From the NCBI RefSeq assembly GCF_045862745.1, contig NZ_BQXN01000011.1, positions 3,373-67,372 of the forward strand: 64,000 nucleotides of DNA, in the 5' to 3' direction. Source of the stretch: Furfurilactobacillus entadae (GTDB taxonomy: Bacteria > Bacillota > Bacilli > Lactobacillales > Lactobacillaceae). Of this stretch, positions 55,595 to 64,000 are shown piece after piece. Under the pieces are notes generated by a model. It ran no database searches. It was not told the DNA's origin and worked only from the letters and a program-made list of their open reading frames with translations. How positions within the stretch are numbered: the stretch's first letter is position 1; each line of letters starts with the position of its first letter. The translations under genes and the position numbers were made by a program.

Positions 55595-57388
55595 TTAGGC
55601 TTCAACATCCTCACTTTCAGATGTTTCTTGATGTAATTGGATCACTTCCAAGAATGCCTCACCATATTTATCCAGTTTATTTTGGCCCACACCCTTAATG
55701 CTTAGCATGGCCAACGTTGATTGCGGGAGTTCCTCACAAAAGGCTTGTAGCGTCTTATCCGAAAAGATCACGTACGGTGGCACGTGTTGCTGTTCCGCAA
55801 AGTCCATCCGTAGTTGGCGCAAACTTTCAAATAGATCATCATCAACTGAAACCGTTCGTTTGGCTTTAACTGCACCGCGGCGAAGCACCTTTGCTTGTCC
55901 CTTCAGGACGCTGCCCCCAAGGTCGCTCACGTGAAGCGTTGGGTACTCACCACCCAATTGTTGCAAATAACCACTACTCGTCAAATAGTTGATCAGGTCG
56001 CTCACTTCCTTTTGCGACCGCTCTTTCATCAACCCATATGTGGACAATTCATTGAAGTGTTCCGTCAAGATCCGTTGCACTTTCGAGCCGGTGAGGACCT
56101 GAGCAATCAGGGCCTTTCCGTACCGTTCACGCATCCGTAACACGCAGGAAAGAACTTTTTGCGCATCCACCGTGATGTTCACCTGATCACGCTCATCCAA
56201 ACAGTTCCCACAGTGTCCACAAGCCGGTGACGCCTCACCAAAATACTTCAAAATGAACTGCTGCAAACAGCCCTCCGTGTTGGCATACCGCGACATTTCC
56301 TGTAATTTCAGGTATTCCCGTGTTTTAAACGTGGGTTCCATGTCTGACTGATCAATGAAAAAGTGTTGAACCTGAAGGTCAGATGGTTGGTACAGCAAGA
56401 TGGCTTCACTCGGCAAACCATCACGACCAGCCCGGCCAGCTTCTTGATAGTACGCTTCAAGGTTGCCGGGCACCTGAAAGTGGATAACAAAACGCACGTT
56501 ACTTTTATCGATCCCCATTCCAAATGCATTGGTTGCAACCATCACCTGGACCCGATCGTATAAGAAGGCCTCTTGACTCTGGTTGCGGTCTGATTCGCTC
56601 ATACCACCATGATACATGCCAGCGGCAATGCCCTTGTGTTGAAGGAGCTGGCTAACCCGTTCCACTTCTTTACGTGTACTTGCATAGACGATCCCAGCAG
56701 CCTTAGGGTTGACCTTCAGGTACTCCAGCAAAAAGGCTTCTTTATTCTGCCCCTTAACCACCTGAAACGACAGGTTGTCCCGGGCAAATCCCGTGCTGAC
56801 TTCATTTTGCGGATCAATGTTCAGCCGGGCCATAATGTCCACAGCCACCTTACTTGTTGCCGTGGCCGTTAACGCCACCACCACTGGATGGGACGGAAAC
56901 TGGTGGACGGTGTTCATCAAGTTTAGGTAGCTGGGCCGAAAATCATGGCCCCACTGGGAAATACAATGGGCCTCATCAATGGCAAGCTGCACGATGTTTA
57001 ACTCACTCAGTTCGGCCAAGAACCGTTCATCATCAAGTCGTTCTGGCGCTAAATACAGCAACTTCACCTGATCTAACGCAGCTTGTTGTAAACGATATTC
57101 AATCTCTTGGTAGTCTAACGTACTGTTGATAAACGTTGCGGCGATCCCGTTTTCGTTTAACGCGTCCACCTGATCCTTCATTAAGGAAATCAGCGGTGAG
57201 ACAACCACTGTCAGCCCTGGCAGAAGTAACGCCGGAATTTGGTAACAGAGGGATTTTCCACCCCCCGTTGGCATAACGGCCAGGACGTTTTCATGGTTCA
57301 TGATTTTATTAATAATCGTGTCTTGTCCAGGCCGGAAACTGTCGTACCCAAACTTATCCTTTAGCACACTTAAGGCTGTCTCAGTCAT
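55595..57388 (-). CDS. recQ: ATP-dependent DNA helicase RecQ
   Basis: The helicase is 597 residues from the ATG at 57388 (AGAGGAG 4 nt upstream); the frame is open 11 codons further. It has Walker A MPTGGGKSLCYQ (near 40), the DEAH box in AIDEAHCISQWGHDF, helicase motif VI (YYQEAGRAGRDG), a zinc-binding Cys set (CxHCxNC, near 370), and a C-terminal HRDC domain. It unwinds DNA 3'-5' in recombination repair. Confidence 0.95.
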   Translation of the reverse strand: MTETALSVLKDKFGYDSFRPGQDTIINKIMNHENVLAVMPTGGGKSLCYQIPALLLPGLTVVVSPLISLMKDQVDALNENGIAATFINSTLDYQEIEYRLQQAALDQVKLLYLAPERLDDERFLAELSELNIVQLAIDEAHCISQWGHDFRPSYLNLMNTVHQFPSHPVVVALTATATSKVAVDIMARLNIDPQNEVSTGFARDNLSFQVVKGQNKEAFLLEYLKVNPKAAGIVYASTRKEVERVSQLLQHKGIAAGMYHGGMSESDRNQSQEAFLYDRVQVMVATNAFGMGIDKSNVRFVIHFQVPGNLEAYYQEAGRAGRDGLPSEAILLYQPSDLQVQHFFIDQSDMEPTFKTREYLKLQEMSRYANTEGCLQQFILKYFGEASPACGHCGNCLDERDQVNITVDAQKVLSCVLRMRERYGKALIAQVLTGSKVQRILTEHFNELSTYGLMKERSQKEVSDLINYLTSSGYLQQLGGEYPTLHVSDLGGSVLKGQAKVLRRGAVKAKRTVSVDDDLFESLRQLRMDFAEQQHVPPYVIFSDKTLQAFCEELPQSTLAMLSIKGVGQNKLDKYGEAFLEVIQLHQETSESEDVEA

Positions 57389-57485
57389 GTTCTCCTCTTT
57401 CTCATCCGCTTCGTCTGTCATTCAATTATACAAGCCTTCTGAGAAAGTACAATGATCGGCCCTTTTCCAAAATCATTGCACATAA

Positions 57486-57528
57486 AAACGGCATTTACGG
57501 AAAGTCCACGCCGTAAATGCCGTTGTTT
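57486..57528 (-). terminator. Terminator of the 63-residue gene
   Basis: ACGGCATTTACGG pairs with CCGTAAATGCCGT around a 10-nt loop, and on the minus strand it is followed by TTTTTATG. It is about 100 bp after that gene's stop. Confidence 0.75.
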
Positions 57529-57624
57529 TAATCCTTATGGTGATCACTCTTCATTACGCGCTCACGCCAAAATAAGCACCGGTTTAACCAGTCCATTGTG
57601 GCAAAAATTAGTTATCGATCACGG

Positions 57625-57816
57625 CTACTCACGGTGTGCCAGTGCCCATTGCTGGTCCTGGTAGTCAAGCCGCTGCTCATAGTTGTGTAGTTCTGATAAC
57701 TGACGATCGGTTAGCATCTGAATTGTTGAACCTAAGTTCCACAAAAAGTGAACGTCGATTGTTTTAACAATGGCGTGTTGCTGCACCTGATTTCGATTCA
57801 GCCTAAACTTTGGCAT
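57625..57816 (-). CDS. Small hypothetical protein, 63 residues
   Basis: The start is the ATG at 57816 with AAGGAG 4 nt upstream. The protein is soluble and mixed-charge, with KFRLNRNQVQQHAIVKTIDV at the start and a helical second half (TDRQLSELHNYEQRLDYQDQ). I do not recognise it. A ribosome site and a downstream terminator support a real gene. Confidence 0.6.
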   Translation of the reverse strand: MPKFRLNRNQVQQHAIVKTIDVHFLWNLGSTIQMLTDRQLSELHNYEQRLDYQDQQWALAHRE

Positions 57817-57988
57817 AGCGCTCCTTAAATGAACCCCGCTAACTATCAAGGGGGTTGTTGGTTACGCTAACGCTACTCCATCCACACCGTTTTGTAAACT
57901 TTTCCTCACCGTCAAACTGCGGTTTCACCCCGGCAAGCCAGCGTCTAGCCGCTTATAAATCGTCAAACCGCGCAATGCACTTAATTAA

Positions 57989-59956
57989 TTACCAAATGTG
58001 AACGCGCTCATCTGGTGCTAACCACATCCCGTCGCCTTCATGCACATCGAAGGCCGTGTAAAATTCATCCAAGTTTTGCGCCTGAACGTTTGCCCGCAGC
58101 TTGTGTGGCGCATGAACATCAATGCTCAGCAAGAGCTGTTCATACGCTGGGCTTGCCTTCATGCACCACACCTTTGCCCAATTGGTGAAGAATGCTTGGG
58201 CAGAAAAGTCTGGATCTTCCTTAGCGGCCTCTAACGCACAGCTTAACCCACCTTGGTCCGCAACGTTTTCAGAAACCACGAGCTTACCGTTCACCGTGCT
58301 CCCGGCAAAACTGATTCCGTCAAATTGATCGATCATTGCCTGGGTCAAGGTCTTGAAGTGGGCCAAATCGTCCGCGGTCCACCAGTCGTGCATGTTCCCG
58401 TACTCATCAAATTGGGCCCCATTATTATCGAAGGCGTGGGAAATTTCGTGTGCCATGACGGCCCCGATTCCACCAAAGTTCTCCGCACTGCTCTGATCCA
58501 AACTGTAAAACGGTGCCTGTAAAATGGCGGCCGGAAAGACGATGATGTTGTTCGATGGGTCGTAATAAGCATTAACGGTTGCGGGGTCCATGTCCGCCCA
58601 CATCGTCCGGTCCACCTCTTGATCGATCTCATCGAAGTTTGCCTGAACCGCTAACCGATTAAACCGCAGGGCATTGTCAAAGAGCGTGCCACCCGCTTCA
58701 CTTGGGGTGACCACGAAACGTGCATACAATGGGTCAATTTTATCTGGGTAACCAACGTTTGGAATCAATGTATCAAGCTTTACGATTGCCTGCCGCCGTG
58801 TTTCGTCGCTTAACCACTCGTTCTTTTGTAACCGGTTCTTATAAACGTCGATCATCCGGTGAACCATTGTCATGACATCTGCTTTGGCCTTAGCACCAAA
58901 GTATTTACGTGCATAATAATCCCCCACCACCATGTTGAACTGGTGGTAAGCCAGGTAATAAGCACCCTTTTGGGGATTAAACGCGGCTTTGCTTCCAGAT
59001 AGTGCCCGCTGATATTCGCCCCGAATCACCCGGGCGTCATCCGTTAAATGACCGGACCAGCTCCGAACAAGCTGCACAATTAACCAGCTCTTCCACTCTT
59101 CAAAGTTATTTGGTGTTAGGACGGTATTCAATGCTTCATAATACTTCGGATCAGTGACAATCACCCGCTCTACGCGGTTTTCCAACGCTTCGTTAACATA
59201 GGCCGTCAGATCGATCACATCGCTATGTTGCCCAAAGTCAGTCAGTGACTGAGGATTGTACATCTTTGGATAGTCCGCTTTTTCTTCACTACTCTTTTGG
59301 TGTTGCGCTAACTTAGCGTCCAGGGCCACCGTTTGATCCAGGATCGTTGCGACGTCCGTTTCGGGTAGTCCGGCTAACGTTAACAGTTTAGTCATCATTG
59401 CCTTAAACGTTGCAATCAGCTGTGGCGCAGCGTCATTTCCGGCCGCATAGTACGTTGTGTCCGGTAAGATCAAAGATGGTGTCCCTGCGTAAACGGCGTT
59501 GTGCTTTGTGTCCTTCATATCGGGACTCACACTAATTGGAAATGGTGCACCCACACCGTCCTTCAAAAACGCCACCAGGTGCGTTTGAAGGTCCTTGTAG
59601 TCCACTAACCCTTGAACAGTTTTCAACAGCGTCAGAAGGGGTTTAAACCCCTTTTGATCACGTGTTTGATAATCACTTGCTAATTTGTAATAACTAATGA
59701 AGTTTGCAAGGAGCACATTATTGGGTTCAACTGTTCCAGCCAGCATCTCACCAAAGTCCTTCATCAACGTGGTTTCGATGTTGTCAGCCAAGTCGGCGAA
59801 GCCACCCGTCGTTGGTTTGTCATCAGGAATCGTGGCCGTTTGTAACCAGTCACCATTAACCCCTAAATACAGGTCATCCTTTAAGGATGCGCTACCTTCA
59901 TCGGCGCTGGTTGCACCGCCCACTAATGTTTGAATCCGATTATTCACAAATGTCAT
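57989..59956 (-). CDS. pepO: M13-family endopeptidase PepO
   Basis: The 655-residue zinc metalloendopeptidase related to neprilysin has the HExxH zinc motif as AHEISHAFDNNGAQFD (near residue 502) and the downstream third ligand in ENVADQGG (near 563). It lacks a signal peptide, so it acts in the cytoplasm on imported oligopeptides. Length is normal for lactic bacteria. It is monocistronic. Confidence 0.94.
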   Translation of the reverse strand: MTFVNNRIQTLVGGATSADEGSASLKDDLYLGVNGDWLQTATIPDDKPTTGGFADLADNIETTLMKDFGEMLAGTVEPNNVLLANFISYYKLASDYQTRDQKGFKPLLTLLKTVQGLVDYKDLQTHLVAFLKDGVGAPFPISVSPDMKDTKHNAVYAGTPSLILPDTTYYAAGNDAAPQLIATFKAMMTKLLTLAGLPETDVATILDQTVALDAKLAQHQKSSEEKADYPKMYNPQSLTDFGQHSDVIDLTAYVNEALENRVERVIVTDPKYYEALNTVLTPNNFEEWKSWLIVQLVRSWSGHLTDDARVIRGEYQRALSGSKAAFNPQKGAYYLAYHQFNMVVGDYYARKYFGAKAKADVMTMVHRMIDVYKNRLQKNEWLSDETRRQAIVKLDTLIPNVGYPDKIDPLYARFVVTPSEAGGTLFDNALRFNRLAVQANFDEIDQEVDRTMWADMDPATVNAYYDPSNNIIVFPAAILQAPFYSLDQSSAENFGGIGAVMAHEISHAFDNNGAQFDEYGNMHDWWTADDLAHFKTLTQAMIDQFDGISFAGSTVNGKLVVSENVADQGGLSCALEAAKEDPDFSAQAFFTNWAKVWCMKASPAYEQLLLSIDVHAPHKLRANVQAQNLDEFYTAFDVHEGDGMWLAPDERVHIW

Positions 59957-60141
59957 TAACCGTGCCTCATTTCTATAGAATTAAAAAACGATTAAAAGCT
60001 TTCCTTAGTATAGCAACCTCGTTGGTGAAACAAAAGGGCGACGCATTCCTCAACCGTAAATAGTTGTCTTCCTAGTGGTTCACGGTTACACTGCTGGTAA
60101 TCAACCATTTAATTAACGTTTTATTACAGGAGGCTTTCCTT

Positions 60142-60795
60142 ATGTCCACAACTTTCTTTGTCGGCGCCCATGGCCAAATTGGTCAACTCGCCATTCAGGA
60201 TTTTGCTGATGCTGGTGAACACGTCATTGCAGGAATTCGTGACGACCGTCAAGCCGCTGATTTTCCCACCAGCGAGTTTGTAACCACGACACCATTTGAT
60301 CTCAACGCCTTTCCAGAAGAGATGGCCGTTCAATTTAAGACAAGCGGTGCTGACACCGTCGTCTTTTCCGCCGGATCTGGTGGTAAGACTGGTGACGATC
60401 AAACCCTAATGATTGATCTTGATGGTGCCATCAAGACAATGCTTGCTGCTCAACAAGCGGGCATCAAACGGTACATCATGGTGAGCTCGATTTACAGTAA
60501 TCACCGTGAAGTCTGGGCTGATACGCCCATTCATCCTTATCTGATTGCAAAACATTACGCCGATGTCTTTCTTGAGCACACAGATTTGGATTACACGATT
60601 CTACGGTTTGGAACGTTGATTAATGAACCTTCAACGGGCCAACTCGTTGTGAACCCAACCCCAGAAAAAGGCACCAAGATTACCCGGGCGGATGCTGCCA
60701 AGACCATCTTAGCAGTACTCCAGGCACCACAAACACGTCGACAAGACTATACCATCGGTAATGGCACCACACCATTAGCAGACGCCTTTAAATAA
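60142..60795 (+). CDS. NAD(P)-binding protein, atypical SDR (NmrA-like)
   Basis: The 217-residue Rossmann protein has the cofactor loop GAHGQIGQLA (residues 8-17) and a VSSIYS strand followed by YLIAKHYAD, as in the atypical SDRs that bind NAD(P) without a standard active site. An AGGAGG site lies 8 nt before the ATG. The substrate is unknown. It is followed by a strong terminator and is convergent with the MarR gene. Confidence 0.85.
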   Translation: MSTTFFVGAHGQIGQLAIQDFADAGEHVIAGIRDDRQAADFPTSEFVTTTPFDLNAFPEEMAVQFKTSGADTVVFSAGSGGKTGDDQTLMIDLDGAIKTMLAAQQAGIKRYIMVSSIYSNHREVWADTPIHPYLIAKHYADVFLEHTDLDYTILRFGTLINEPSTGQLVVNPTPEKGTKITRADAAKTILAVLQAPQTRRQDYTIGNGTTPLADAFK

Positions 60796-60817
60796 GCCAT
60801 TTATCATGAACATCAAC

Positions 60818-60857
60818 AAAACGATCGCTTTCCAAATCGGAAAGCGATCGTTTTTAT
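60818..60857 (+). terminator. Terminator of the NAD(P)-binding protein gene
   Basis: AAAACGATCGCTTTCC pairs with GGAAAGCGATCGTTTT around a 5-nt loop and is followed by further T. Confidence 0.92.
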
Positions 60858-60886
60858 TTTGATTCTTCTTTCTTTATTTAGACAAA

Positions 60887-60920
60887 ACAAAACCGCCCAC
60901 ACAATGATGTGTGGGCGGTT
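60887..60920 (-). terminator. Terminator of the MarR gene
   Basis: AACCGCCCACACA pairs with TGTGTGGGCGGTT around a 4-nt loop. On the minus strand TTTGTTTTG follows. It lies about 12 bp after the stop. Confidence 0.9.
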
Positions 60921-60931
60921 CCGCCAGGTGT

Positions 60932-61303
60932 CTATGCTTCTTCTAGTAAGATTGACCCAATCTGTGACAAAATATCTGCCGTTTCATGAGCGTATAGAAC
61001 GCCTTGAGACGTTAATCGAACGGTCTTACGGCGGCGATCGTAGCGTTCGCCACTAACTTTAACTAAGTTTCGCTGAACGAAGTTGGTCATCATCATGGAC
61101 ACGAAGCTAATTGAGGTACTCAATTTCTTGGCGTACATACTAATTTCCAGGTCCGGCGTCGTAAAAATCAGTTGAATGAGAAGTAATTCTCTTAAGTTAA
61201 CTGACGACTGGCGTGTTAACGTCGAAATCTTTTGTTGACGTGCAAGGAAATCCAGCGTTTTCGCTAATTCCGGTGCTTCAACTTCTGATTTGTAGTTAAT
61301 CAT
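60932..61303 (-). CDS. MarR-type winged-helix regulator
   Basis: The protein is 123 residues from the ATG at 61303 (GGAG 8 nt upstream). The recognition region ISMYAKKLSTSISFVSMMMT precedes a wing with RYDRRRKTVRLTSQG, the classic MarR wing pattern. The N-terminal helix is shorter than in most MarR proteins. The target is unknown. The adjacent surface-protein operon on the same strand is a candidate, but the two are separated by a terminator-like hairpin. Confidence 0.82.
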   Translation of the reverse strand: MINYKSEVEAPELAKTLDFLARQQKISTLTRQSSVNLRELLLIQLIFTTPDLEISMYAKKLSTSISFVSMMMTNFVQRNLVKVSGERYDRRRKTVRLTSQGVLYAHETADILSQIGSILLEEA

Positions 61304-61406
61304 CCGCTCATCTCCATTCCCCGTAAGTTTCAACCCGCTCATTAATTATGATCAACAGGTGGGGACCACCCACATTTGTCCTATTCAGGACAAGCTGCTG
61401 ATACAT

Positions 61407-61437
61407 GAAAACGAGAATTGGTTGGATTCTCGTTTTC
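61407..61437. terminator. Terminator downstream of the surface-protein operon
   Basis: AAAACGAGAAT pairs with ATTCTCGTTTT around a 7-nt loop, in the gap between the 103-residue gene and the MarR gene. The flanking T content fits either direction. The remaining bases of 61304-61520 hold nothing else that I can support. Confidence 0.7.
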
Positions 61438-61520
61438 GTTCCCATCGAGGTCACCGACAACCGTATCAGTAATCTCTTAGAAAGGCTTCGGTTAGCAGTC
61501 TTCCTATTGGTTTAAGTCAA

Positions 61521-61832
61521 TTAATGATTGGCTTTCATTTTACTTGATAGCCGTTCAATACTACCTTGTACGAACGGTACAAGTTCTTGCGCGAAATCTT
61601 GACTTGACATTCCGGCCAACAATTCATCTTTTGTTAAATGGTTAGTTGGAACTGCGTCAATTAATACTAAAGCGATGTCAACAAGCTTGTCGAGTTGATC
61701 AAATGCACTTGTATTATCGTCAACTTGTTCGGATAATTCCATTGCTTGATACAACGTCTTCATAGAAATTTCTTCAGGTGCTTCGTAAACTCTTTTTTCG
61801 CCGTTAACCGTTAATGTCAATTTTTCTGTCAT
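61521..61832 (-). CDS. Protein resembling a phage tail-assembly chaperone
   Basis: The 103-residue soluble acidic protein begins with a short beta hairpin (LTLTVNGEKRVYEAPEE) and is otherwise helical (LYQAMELSEQVDDN, FDQLDKLVDIALVLI), with LTKDELLAGMSSQDF near residue 70. This order (NGxxK-x-Y, a helix, a DxLD helix, LTKDELLxG) matches the tail-assembly chaperones encoded beside tape-measure genes in phages of lactic acid bacteria. The match is by eye. It lies 36 bp after an LPXTG protein with tape-measure-like repeats and probably shares its operon. No other phage gene is in the window. Confidence 0.5.
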   Translation of the reverse strand: MTEKLTLTVNGEKRVYEAPEEISMKTLYQAMELSEQVDDNTSAFDQLDKLVDIALVLIDAVPTNHLTKDELLAGMSSQDFAQELVPFVQGSIERLSSKMKANH

Positions 61833-61868
61833 TTTTGGTCACCCTAAGTTAATTTGTTGAAAATGATT

Positions 61869-63992
61869 TTAGTGTTGGTACTTCTTTGAAAAGCCGAACA
61901 GTGCCAAGACACTCATCAGAGCGGCCATGATCAACCCAAGAATTGCACCTTGTTGAGCTTCACCAGTTTCTGGCAAGTTAGAAGCAGCGTTGTTAGCAGC
62001 TTGGTTGGCTGTCTTAGCAACGTTAGCAGCAACACCAGCAACTGCATGAGCAGCAGGAGCAGCAACGCTAGCAACATCCTTAGCAGCGTTTGTCATAACG
62101 TTAGCACCGTTTCCGGCGTTAACTGATGAGCCGTTGTTTTCGTTACCAGTAGTTGAACCACCGTTGTTACCAGCAGTGTTTCCACCATTGTTACCGTTAT
62201 TCCCGTTGTTACCATTGTTTCCGTTATTACCATTGTTACCGTTGTTGTTCGTGTTTCCACCATTGTTGAACAAGCCGGCAATAGCTGTCAAAATCTTGTT
62301 TAAGATGTCTGACAATGTTGAACCTACGCTAGCAATGATGTCTTTGATTCCGTTAACAATTCCAGCTAAGCCATTGTTAATTCCTGAGATGATGTTGTTG
62401 ATCCCACTTACAATGTTGTTGAAAATGTTCTTAGCGAAGTCGATGATTGAGTTAACAACATCGTCAAAGCCCTTAGCAGCAGCGTTGATAACGTTTTGAA
62501 TTCCGTCAGCAACATTCTTGAAGAAGGTAGTAATCCCGCTTACGATGTCCTTAGGAATTGAAGTAATGTCGTTCCAAACAGTTGAAATGGCATCCTTGAT
62601 TGATGAAAGAACGTTCTTAGCATCCGTTGCTAACTTAGCAGCAGTGTCCTTGATAACGTTCCAAACGTTTGTCAAAACGTTGTGTGAAGTCAAGATTGCC
62701 TTAGGAACAGCAACCATGGCGTCCCAAATTGCCTTAGGAACAGCAGTTAAAGCAGTCCAGCTGTCACTGATGATTGTCTTCATCATAGTGTTGAAGTCTT
62801 TAACAGCTGAAGCTAAACCTGAAACAGTGTCCTTGATGGCAGTTTCAAATTCGCCAGGAATAGTTGAAGTCCAAGTTGTCCATACAGATTGTAAAGCAGC
62901 CTTTAAGCCATCGTTCCAGATCGTGCCAGGTAATGAAAGCATGTTCTGTAAAACATCCTTGTTAGCATTCCACAGTGCCTTAGGGAAGGCAGTCAATGGT
63001 GCAAGCAAGTCTTTAGCAACTGTCAACGCTTGACCAGGTACAGTTGTGATCATGTCCTTGATAGCGTTGTATTGGTTAACAAAACCGTTCCAAATCGTTG
63101 AAGGAATGCTCTTAACAGCGTCCCAGATGTTTGATAAGTCTTGTTTGATTCCCGTAATAATAGCATTTGGTAAAGCAGTAATTCCGCTCCAGATGTCGCT
63201 GATTGCTTGCTTAGAGTTATCAAAAATTGATGATGCTACGTTCTTGATTCCGCTAAGAATGTCTGAAGGAATTGCTTTGAAATCGTTAATAACGTTTGTG
63301 AAGGAATCCTTAACACCATTCCAAACACTTGAGATAGCGTCCTTGATGGCACTGTTAACACCAGCTAAGGCGTTAGCAATTTGTTGCATTAAATCGAAGT
63401 TCTTCAGATCGTTTGCAGCAGTTGCGACTGTGTCAGGAAGTGACGTTGTTGCTGAAGGAGCAGCAATTGCTGGCGTTTCAACATTTTCAGTTGTAACGGA
63501 ACTGTTAACATCAGCTGTGTCAGGAAGTGCTACACTGTTTGAGTCAGATGATACACCACTATCATTTGAGCCAGACGTAGCATTCGTTGCTGGTGTTTCA
63601 GCAGTTGTTGCGTTTGTGTCAGTAGTTGAAGAGGTTGCTTGGTCTGTCGAAGTCGAAGCAGCCTCTTTTTGTGTGTCTGTGGCAGCTGATGTTGCTTGTG
63701 AAGTTGCCGTTGACGTTGCTTGTGATGCGGCTGTTGAAGTTGCAGCAGCTGATGTTGCTTGTGAAGTAGCTGTTGAAGTTGCAGCAGCTGATGTTGCTTG
63801 TGATGCAGCCGTTGATGTTGCGGTTGCAGTTGTGTCGGTTGCGGCTTTAACGACCGTTTCCGTTTGTGGTTGGCTAGCAGCAGGTGTTGCAGTTGTGTCA
63901 GCACTTGCTGAAACAGCCCCCGTTGCTAATGCGGCAGCTGTACCGATGAAGAATAATGGTGCGTACAGCCAACCCTTCTTTGATTTAAACAT
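61869..63992 (-). CDS. LPXTG-anchored surface protein with tape-measure-like helical repeats
   Basis: The protein has 707 residues. Signal peptide: KSKKGW followed by a hydrophobic core, cut near SASA-D at 32. About 33-200 is Ala/Thr/Ser-rich with ASQATS-type repeats. About 210-590 is a long amphipathic region of Trp-Ile repeats such as SVWNGVKDSF, DIWSGITALP, TIWNGFVNQY and AIWDAMVAVP, resembling phage tape-measure proteins. Then come GNN repeats (about 590-615) and a sorting signal, NLPETGEAQ, hydrophobic segment, KKYQH. Sortase would link it to the wall. No ribosome site is visible in the last 8 bp of the window. Confidence 0.85.
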   Translation of the reverse strand: MFKSKKGWLYAPLFFIGTAAALATGAVSASADTTATPAASQPQTETVVKAATDTTATATSTAASQATSAAATSTATSQATSAAATSTAASQATSTATSQATSAATDTQKEAASTSTDQATSSTTDTNATTAETPATNATSGSNDSGVSSDSNSVALPDTADVNSSVTTENVETPAIAAPSATTSLPDTVATAANDLKNFDLMQQIANALAGVNSAIKDAISSVWNGVKDSFTNVINDFKAIPSDILSGIKNVASSIFDNSKQAISDIWSGITALPNAIITGIKQDLSNIWDAVKSIPSTIWNGFVNQYNAIKDMITTVPGQALTVAKDLLAPLTAFPKALWNANKDVLQNMLSLPGTIWNDGLKAALQSVWTTWTSTIPGEFETAIKDTVSGLASAVKDFNTMMKTIISDSWTALTAVPKAIWDAMVAVPKAILTSHNVLTNVWNVIKDTAAKLATDAKNVLSSIKDAISTVWNDITSIPKDIVSGITTFFKNVADGIQNVINAAAKGFDDVVNSIIDFAKNIFNNIVSGINNIISGINNGLAGIVNGIKDIIASVGSTLSDILNKILTAIAGLFNNGGNTNNNGNNGNNGNNGNNGNNGNNGGNTAGNNGGSTTGNENNGSSVNAGNGANVMTNAAKDVASVAAPAAHAVAGVAANVAKTANQAANNAASNLPETGEAQQGAILGLIMAALMSVLALFGFSKKYQH
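62195..62260 (-). repeat. Short GNN-codon repeats in the LPXTG protein
   Basis: A run of 9-bp units encodes Gly-Asn-Asn repeats in front of the wall-anchor region, likely a flexible wall-spanning linker. Near-identical units make length variation by slippage likely. Confidence 0.75.
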
Positions 63993-64000
63993 TTTAACCC

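Noticed and set aside
31500..60040. A canonical parS site (TGTTTCACGTGAAACA) near parAB
   Set aside because: I found only half sites (for example near 20266, 31562, 33985 and 40153) and no full 16-mer in the window.
61521..63992. A prophage remnant
   Set aside because: Only the two genes have phage-like features. There is no integrase, capsid, portal, lysis or other tail gene, and the larger protein has a sortase anchor.

Overview
This is a low-to-mid GC Firmicutes chromosome segment, almost certainly from the family Lactobacillaceae. The evidence is the block rsmG-noc-parA-parB-DUF951-ychF-DUF1129, the peptidases PepX, PepO and proline iminopeptidase, an LPXTG surface protein, AGGAGG-type ribosome binding sites and frequent TTG/GTG starts. 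I cannot name the species. rsmG, noc and parAB place the window near the replication origin. Two runs of N (20667-20715 and 50249-50326) are assembly gaps.

Region 1 (1-18348, minus strand) is one giant open frame. I read every codon from a TTG at 18348 to base 1 and found no stop, so the protein has at least 6116 residues and runs out of the window. It has a signal peptide, a small N-terminal domain, Gln/Asn- and Thr/Ser/Pro-rich linkers and two copies of a roughly 110-residue domain. More than 5200 residues of extremely hydrophobic, Leu-rich sequence follow. That part includes five tandem repeats of about 387 residues and a second repeat family of about 260 residues.

Region 2 (19.0-26.9 kb) holds azlCD (branched-chain amino acid export), a YhgE/Pip membrane protein, an OmpR/histidine-kinase pair and a DUF1129 protein. 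Region 3 (26.9-31.5 kb) is the chromosome segregation and housekeeping block. Region 4 (31.7-41.2 kb) carries VanZ, NupC, a LysR regulator, a TetR-SDR divergent pair with visible operators, lipoate ligase, a MacB-type ABC transporter and a DUF4097 protein. Region 5 (41.5-47.6 kb) is potABCD and an OppA-type lipoprotein. The OppA gene is preceded by what looks like a ribosome-mediated attenuator with Cys-rich leader peptides. Region 6 (47.7-60.8 kb) contains pepX, an SDR-like protein, an orphan NMT1-type binding protein, a tandem DUF805 protein, proline iminopeptidase, a DMT-family transporter, recQ, a 63-residue protein, pepO and an NAD(P)-binding protein. Region 7 (60.9-64.0 kb) has a MarR regulator and an apparent two-gene operon: an LPXTG protein whose body resembles a phage tape-measure protein, and a protein resembling a phage tail-assembly chaperone.

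A family of long imperfect hairpins (five clear copies and one degenerate copy) sits immediately 3' of minus-strand genes throughout. The stems differ in sequence between copies but keep their base pairing. The strongest candidates for undescribed biology are the giant hydrophobic secreted protein, the Cys leader-peptide attenuator, the tape-measure-like surface protein with its chaperone-like partner, and this hairpin family.
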